Source of the DNA: Diatrype stigma
Lineage: Eukaryota > Ascomycota > Sordariomycetes > Xylariales > Diatrypaceae
Assembly (NCBI GenBank): GCA_022225965.2
Contig: JAKJXP020000044.1
Coordinates: 62,001 to 126,000 of the forward strand
DNA length: 64,000 nt
Reading direction: 5' to 3'
Of this stretch, positions 59,026-64,000 are shown piece after piece. Position numbers and translations under genes: made by a program. The notes beneath the pieces are model-generated. The model searched no databases. It was not told the DNA's origin and saw only the letters and a program-made list of their open reading frames with translations. The stretch's first letter is position 1, and each line of letters begins with the position of its first letter.

Positions 59026-59546
59026 CAATACGACTATCGGCACCGGGCACTTTAGCTATCGACACCGGACATTAACCGCATTTGGACGCACCTTCACTGT
59101 ACCATCCACCACCTAAAGTCACTACCTAACACACCACTTAACACACCACCTAACCACCGCATTACTTATCGCATTACTTACTACATACATATACCCAAAT
59201 AAGGGGATTCTTACTGTTCTTCCAAACCTTTCGGACCTAAATTTAACCCTATTCAATCTGTAACCGCGTTGTATATGTATTACGTAATTGCAAGTGCAAG
59301 TGCAAGTATAATTGCAATTGCAAGTGTAGATGTAAGTACAGGTGCAGGCTGTATGTACGTACGTTATAGGTGGTTATAGGTAGGTACTTCGTAGGTAGGC
59401 AGGTAAATGTTAAGGGGTGACTTAGATGGTAGCGGGGCAAAAATGTGGCTTAAGGTGTGGCACGGGTGGCTAATGCGCTAACCTTACCAAATGCGGTTAA
59501 TGTCCGGTGTCGATAGCTAAAGTGCCCGGTGCCAATAGTCGTTTCG
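59026..59546. mobile_element. Mutator-like MITE with long inverted repeats
   Basis: 521 bp. The arms 59030-59085 and 59487-59542 are inverted copies of 56 bp with one mismatch. It is flanked by a perfect 9-bp direct repeat (ACTTCATAC). Long inverted ends with a 9-bp duplication are the hallmark of Mutator-like elements; the lack of any transposase frame makes it non-autonomous. The interior has AACACACCACTTAAC-type runs and a GCAAGT tandem (about 59288-59325) but no gene. The right arm is read as the C-terminus of the reductase gene, so insertion changed that protein. Superfamily assignment rests on the duplication length only. Confidence 0.78.
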
Positions 59547-60702
59547 ACTTCATACAACTCACCCCCCGGCGTAGCATATCCACCCCAGCATTGATGGCCC
59601 CTAAGCCCTTTCCCACGACCTTCGGCTCGGGACTCGGCGTGATGGTACCCTTTGACAGGTTTTTCCTCAACCACATGCCAATCCAATGTTGGAGCTGTAG
59701 CCTCTCCTCTTCCACCGTCGACGGTAGCACAAATATCGTCTCCACCCCGTCCACGACCTCCGCATCCGGAGGAACCAAGGGCGCCGACCCGATCTTCGCC
59801 ACCGTCTTCGTGTTCTTCCCTTCTTGATGATCATCACCGAGGAAAGCCTTGAGCACGGCCTGGCATGGCGCCAACTGCCCCGTAGCAAGAAAGCAATGCC
59901 GGATTACCAACCCGTCCCCCTTGGCCGCGGAGACGATCGCATCCACGACTTGTGGGCTTTTGTAGTCAAACACGCGGTCCGCACCCAGTGAAGTCACGTA
60001 AGCCTCATTCGTCGATCCGGCCGTGGCGTACACGGCGGCGAAGGAAGAGCTAGGATCGTCCCGCAGCAGCCGGGCGGTTTGCACACCCATGGTGCCGACA
60101 CTAGAGGAGGCGCCCCAGACTAAGAGAGCCTGTTTCCTCCCCATGTTATTCTTCGGCCCCCCTTCATCAGCAATGGTTCCGGCAGAGCCAGCGGAAGCGA
60201 GAGAAGAAGCAGTGGCTTCACCCACCCGGGGAACCCCCATGACCTCCCACGCAATAAGGGATGTCTCGACGGCGACGGGCAAGGTTACCGCGAGGTTCCA
60301 AGACATGCCCTCGTCCGGGAGAGGCACGGCATGCTGCCAGGGGACGAGGCACCGCTCCTGATATGCGCCGTAGTCTGGGCCGATGGACCTCCAGAAGGAG
60401 GCGGCGTAGGCGACGACGCGAGTGATGCCGGGTCGGAAGCATGGGCCCGGGCCATCATGGAACGCATCGGCGGGGACGTTGTGACCGACCTCGAGGACTA
60501 CTCCCGCGAGGTCGAAGCCGATGACGGTGGGATACTTGGGTATGTAGAGGCCTTGGTCGCACATGAGGACGTCGGCCGGGTTGAGGGCTACGGCTTTGAC
60601 GGCGATGAGGATCTCATCTGGCCCTGGCTTTGGGGTGGAGCGACTTTGGAGCTCGAAGGGTCGGCCTTTGGCCGTACACACGGCGGCGAGGTGGGTGGCC
60701 AT
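59497..60702 (-). CDS. Enoyl-reductase-like medium-chain dehydrogenase with transposon-derived C-terminus
   Basis: NADPH-dependent MDR-family enzyme, 401 residues, intronless. The N-terminal GroES-like fold shows LNPADVLMCDQG and the GFDLAGVV block; the Rossmann part has VWGASSSVGTMGVQTARLL and LGADRVFDYKSP. Zinc ligands of true alcohol dehydrogenases are absent, so it fits the quinone oxidoreductase/trans-enoyl reductase group that partners fungal polyketide synthases. No synthase lies in this window. The last 14 or so residues (from Ser-Lys-Arg-Leu-Leu to the stop) are encoded by the inverted repeat of an inserted element. Across that element the frame resumes as KLVVEVAE and a stop at 58994-58996, the type of ending usual for the family. 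The protein may still fold, but its terminal strand has been replaced. It is divergent from the Zn2Cys6 gene. Confidence 0.85.
   Translation of the reverse strand: MATHLAAVCTAKGRPFELQSRSTPKPGPDEILIAVKAVALNPADVLMCDQGLYIPKYPTVIGFDLAGVVLEVGHNVPADAFHDGPGPCFRPGITRVVAYAASFWRSIGPDYGAYQERCLVPWQHAVPLPDEGMSWNLAVTLPVAVETSLIAWEVMGVPRVGEATASSLASAGSAGTIADEGGPKNNMGRKQALLVWGASSSVGTMGVQTARLLRDDPSSSFAAVYATAGSTNEAYVTSLGADRVFDYKSPQVVDAIVSAAKGDGLVIRHCFLATGQLAPCQAVLKAFLGDDHQEGKNTKTVAKIGSAPLVPPDAEVVDGVETIFVLPSTVEEERLQLQHWIGMWLRKNLSKGTITPSPEPKVVGKGLGAINAGVDMLRRGVSCMKSKRLLAPGTLAIDTGH
59547..59555. repeat. Target-site duplication, right copy
   Basis: ACTTCATAC, identical to 59017-59025; this copy is still inside the reductase reading frame. 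Confidence 0.8.
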
Positions 60703-61186
60703 TGTATACTTTTCGGGGAGTGAAGCCTTTCGAGACAGTGGAAGTTCTTCTGTGAATAGAGTCTGGAATTCAAGGTGAGATTTCTTGGTTCAATGGCATA
60801 TGCAAGAGACTTTCTTTTCTAGACATCGAGGCATAGCCTTCCCCTTATATAAGAAAGGTATCAGTCGCATTTCTCACTCTGTAATGCAGTAACGGCCCAT
60901 CCCCTACGATCTGGTGTTGATTATAGATCGCAGCCAATCAGAGACATCTATATCCGAAAAGCAGCTAGCGTGGGTGTAGAATATCCGAAACAAGGTTAGT
61001 ACGGCGGATGATTGGCTATAACTGGGGACTAACTATGACCGCCTTTACCTGTTTACTACTACATACTTACCTAAGGTAGGTAGTACTATATGACCCGTTA
61101 CCGATCCATTTGGCATCGAACCCCTTTCGCACTCGGGAAATTAGCTCACGGCCAAGCTGCGCAAAGCATCGGAAATCTTTCCAGGC
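60703..61186. promoter_or_regulatory. Divergent promoter of the reductase and Zn2Cys6 genes
   Basis: 484 bp between two divergent start codons. AGCCAATCA at 60932-60940 and its exact inverse TGATTGGCT at 61009-61017 form a 9-bp inverted pair of CCAAT boxes, one pointing each way. Between them ATATCCGAAA occurs twice (ending at about 60959 and at 60990), a direct repeat about 30 bp apart. CGG triplets at 61002-61007 could bind a Zn2Cys6 protein. The arrangement suggests shared control of both genes, possibly by the adjacent regulator. This is inference from motif spacing. Confidence 0.5.
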
Positions 61187-62528
61187 ATGACCCCGAGAGT
61201 TTCGGGAGAGGTTCGGGCGCGCAAGGCCCTGAGGAGGTCGAGATTTGGCTGCCGGAATTGCAAGCTCGGAAAACTCAAGGTGGGTGGCTCAGCTCTCCAC
61301 CGACTTGGTCCTCTGCTGAACGAGTCTTCTCGGCCTACTAGTGCGACGAATGCAAACCACGGTGCAGAAGATGCATCTCGTTCGGGATATTATGCAACTT
61401 CATGTCTAATGTCCCCGACCTACAGCCCGTCGCCGCTGACGCAGAGACTGGGGGATTAATGGTGACTCGAGGCATTGCGATGCCTCAACCCCCGGCTTCC
61501 AGTGCTGTCTGGGCATCTGACGCGTCGACATATTATCAATTGAATGCAAAATGTCAAGATTTCATTACCAGGTCCTTTGGACGAAGTGTTCTCACACCTC
61601 ATGACCCTAATACGATGCGCGTTAATCAAAAACTCCTGGATCTAGCTTTCGCTGTGAGTATTATCCTTGATTCTATCACCATCAGACATGATCGAGGCCG
61701 GGTTGTACTCTACGGTTCTGAGCTCGGTTAACATATGGCTTATAGTACCCCTTTTTTATGCACGCCTCTCTGGCTGTAGCATTCGCATATGACCGCCATC
61801 TGAATACTTCATCAGGCTGTCGTCGCAGTCTAGAAGAGTGTTATCACTGGTCTCAGAGCACAGTTCTTTTCAATAGGCGGTTGAGGGAACCTATTGAAGG
61901 GGAAGATAAGGATCCCATTTGGGGCACGGCGGCTGCTCTGGCTGTTTTGGCCTTCTCGTCCCCTGATGCGTGCACGCCCGAAGAATCATGGCCTTTAAAG
62001 TCCTCTGGCCACTCCGACTTGGACTGGTTACGTATGAGCAAGGGTAAAATGTCACTGTGGCATATAATCAACCCACTGCGACGGGACAGTCTTTTCTGCG
62101 TCATGGCGACGACCTTTGCTCTGATGCATTCACCCTTGCCAGAGATAGGCATAGGTGGTATACCAAACGCCTTGGCTGCCGTGTGTCACCTCGATGATTC
62201 TTCCACGGCGGAAAGCAATCCGTATTTCTATGCCGCCCACGCGGTATCCCAGATCCTGTACCTCCCAGGTAGCGAAGTCACGACAGGCCAAACTCAACTC
62301 TTCACGCATAACATCCGTGACCCTTTCAAATACTTACTCTGGGCAAAAGATCCTGTGGCACTATTGCTTCTGTATCTATGGTACCGCAAAGCAAGTCACA
62401 GTATATGGTGGATTGAACTGAGGGCCAGAGTTGAATGTCCTTCAATTTGCTCGTACCTACGGCTGTATCACCAAGGGAACGGTGCGGTACTGGCATTCCT
62501 TCCAGAGGGTGCTCTTGCTGATAGATAG
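61187..62528 (+). CDS. Zn2Cys6 transcription factor
   Basis: Fungal zinc-cluster regulator, 395 residues. Exons are 61187-61279, 61342-61653 and 61746-62528. The DNA-binding cluster is split by intron 1: FGCRNCKLGKLK, then CDECKPRCRRCISFGILC, giving C-x2-C-x6-C-x6-C-x2-C-x6-C. An extra Cys occurs in the loop (CDEC), where Lys is usual. The rest resembles the short regulators related to sterol-uptake control proteins: a helical domain beginning YPFFMHASLAVAFAYDRHL and running to the C-terminus, without the large fungal_trans domain. Splicing uses consensus GTGGGT and GTGAGT donors. It lies head to head with the MDR enzyme gene, so that enzyme is a plausible target. Confidence 0.88.
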
Positions 62529-63127
62529 AAATAGTTAGTACTCCAAAGGTTTACTTTCTCTTCCATTATCTGGTACCATTATAGGATGCCTTTAAGTTAC
62601 CCTCGGGCCATATTTAGCCATATACATAACTAAGGTCAAGATGTTACTATAGACTTCGATCGTGACTAGTGTAACGTGAGTTCATAGGGCATTCCAAGGC
62701 GACAATAACATAGTTAGGGACTTGAACCAGCTTTCGACTATATCAAATGGGTTTGTTCGTGTGTATAAAGGGGTTCCTATACCTAAACACCAATATTAGG
62801 GCTAGGCAGAAAGCAGGGCAATAGTGAGGTCCCGTGCTTATTAAGGGGTAAGTTGCACAGGGTATCAAAACGTAACATAGTTCGGTTGATTCAATAGCCA
62901 AAGCAAGAAAAGGTCTGATAACAACCAAGTATCAACCTTACATCTCGCATTATAAGGAAACTTCGTGCGGTCATTTTCCCGTGCTGCATCGTATCCCGCC
63001 TGTTATCAGTCGAGTGGAGCTGAAAATGAGGACTTCAGCCAATACACAAATAGGGTGGGTGTCCAATCATTGATTGAACCAGGAAACCGAAAGCCATAGG
63101 TAACAAGATAGAGAACCGACTATGTAC
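62529..63127. other. Intergenic between the convergent Zn2Cys6 and GH76 genes
   Basis: Shared 3' region without recognisable features. Confidence 0.55.
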
Positions 63128-64000
63128 TCAGTATCCAACGCTTATCCAAGCCCAAGTACCGATCGCCCACGCGATCAGCAAAGCGGTGAGGATCCCCGCG
63201 CCAGCCCGGTCCGCGGCCGTGATCGGCGCGTAATGGGGCAGCAGCTGGCCGCTGCCCTGGCCGGCGTTGGGGTCGCCGACGCTGGTACCGCCCGTGGTGT
63301 TGGTGACGGGGGCGCGGGCGAGGGGGTGCAGCAGCGCGGAGACGGCGCCGAGGACGTTCATGGTCTGGCCGGCGCCGGTGGTGCCGTCGTACTGGCCCGA
63401 GGCCCACATGAAGCCGCAGGTGCGGCCGTCGGCGCCGCCCATGCACTGGCCCGCCGCGGCGCGCGCCGACGTCTGCAGCACCGGCAGGACCTGGTCGGCG
63501 ACGAAGGGCGCCAGCTGCGCCGTCTGCGTCAGCCACCGGTGGTCGTAGCCCTTGAAGCTCAGCATGTCCGTCGTGCAGCTCTGGCGCTGCTCGCACGAGG
63601 CCTCGACGGCCACGCCGTCCGGGAAGAAGACCCGCAGCGTGCCGTTGACCAGGCCCCGCACCCGGTCGGCCCACACCGCCGCCGTCGCCACCGAGCTGTT
63701 ACCCGTGCCATCGTTGCTGCTGCCGGTGCTGCTGCTGCTCGTGTAGTTGTACATGTGCGCCGCGCCCAGCAGGTACACGGCGTTGTTGTAGGAGAACTGC
63801 GCGCGGTTGATGTCGGTGCAGTTGTAGCGGACGTGGCCGCCGTCGTAGATGTTGTAGTCGTCGTCGATGAAGCCGACGCCGCGGACCCAGTCCCAGGTCT
63901 GCTCGGCCCAGGCCGCGTACGTGCCGTTGTCGAGGTAGCGCGCGAGGCGCGCGCCCAGGTTGAAGAAGCACCCGTTGGCGATGCTGTTCTTGTAGTCGTA
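63128..64000 (-). CDS. GH76 mannan endo-1,6-alpha-mannosidase, DFG5/DCW1 type (3' part only)
   Basis: The frame runs off the right edge of the window; 290 C-terminal residues are present. Visible family blocks are NGCFFNLGARLARYL, WAEQTWDWVRGVGFID, NCTDINRAQFSYNNAVYLLGAAHMY, then CTTDMLSFKGYDHRWL and QCMGGADGRTCGFMW. The enzyme is a GPI-anchored plasma-membrane/cell-wall transglycosidase that processes GPI-mannan so that glycoproteins can be cross-linked to wall glucan. The C-terminal hydrophobic segment (AGAGILTALLIAWAIGTWAWI) is the expected GPI-attachment signal. The stop is at 63128-63130. The catalytic Asp pair is expected further upstream, outside the window. Confidence 0.9.
   Translation of the reverse strand, partial: YDYKNSIANGCFFNLGARLARYLDNGTYAAWAEQTWDWVRGVGFIDDDYNIYDGGHVRYNCTDINRAQFSYNNAVYLLGAAHMYNYTSSSSTGSSNDGTGNSSVATAAVWADRVRGLVNGTLRVFFPDGVAVEASCEQRQSCTTDMLSFKGYDHRWLTQTAQLAPFVADQVLPVLQTSARAAAGQCMGGADGRTCGFMWASGQYDGTTGAGQTMNVLGAVSALLHPLARAPVTNTTGGTSVGDPNAGQGSGQLLPHYAPITAADRAGAGILTALLIAWAIGTWAWISVGY

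Noticed and set aside
57321..62528. A complete secondary-metabolite gene cluster
   Set aside because: An enoyl-reductase-like enzyme and a Zn2Cys6 regulator are present, but no polyketide synthase, NRPS or terpene synthase lies in the window.
1..64000. CRISPR arrays, bacterial operons or ribosome binding sites
   Set aside because: The genes are eukaryotic with introns; no regularly spaced repeat array was seen.

Overview
The window is nuclear DNA of a filamentous ascomycete (Pezizomycotina, probably Sordariomycetes). Most introns are 50-200 nt with CTAAC-type branch points, and the families present (HET, Clr5, DUF3176, AA11 LPMO, Zn2Cys6, HEI10-like RING) are typical of these fungi. Gene models were built by hand from reading frames and splice sites. 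No database search was run.

Left half (about 1.4-28.5 kb): mostly conserved core genes. In order they are an ANP1-type Golgi mannosyltransferase subunit, a GEA/GBF1-type Sec7 ArfGEF, a HEI10/CCNB1IP1-like meiotic RING protein, an intronless proline-rich protein, a 6-kb stretch without convincing coding sequence, a YND1-type Golgi apyrase, a CYP504-like P450 and a membrane dipeptidase (M19). ANP1, GEA and YND1 all serve the Golgi.

Right half (about 28.5-64 kb): more accessory in character. It holds a relic of an MFS transporter, a DUF3176 membrane protein, a Clr5-domain protein, an AA11 chitin-type LPMO, a BAHD-like acyltransferase, a 6.5-kb Ty1/copia retrotransposon on the minus strand with both LTRs and many stop codons, a membrane-anchored unknown protein, a DAL5-like MFS transporter with an unresolved splice or frameshift, a HET protein, an NAD(P)-binding protein, an enoyl-reductase-like MDR enzyme, a divergent Zn2Cys6 regulator, and the 3' part of a GH76 (DFG5/DCW1) cell-wall mannosidase running off the right edge.

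Most notable observations: (1) a 521-bp element with 56-bp near-perfect inverted repeats and a perfect 9-bp target duplication (Mutator-like MITE) has landed in the last codons of the enoyl reductase gene and supplies its present C-terminus; the older C-terminus can still be read on the far side. (2) The copia element's primer binding site matches the anticodon arm of initiator tRNA-Met, a half-tRNA primer as in Drosophila copia. (3) The two LTRs differ, outside a microsatellite, only by transitions, which suggests RIP or deamination. (4) The HEI10-like gene has a GC-AG intron inside its RING domain and another intron whose expected acceptor AG reads GG. (5) The enoyl reductase and the Zn2Cys6 gene share a divergent promoter carrying an inverted CCAAT repeat.
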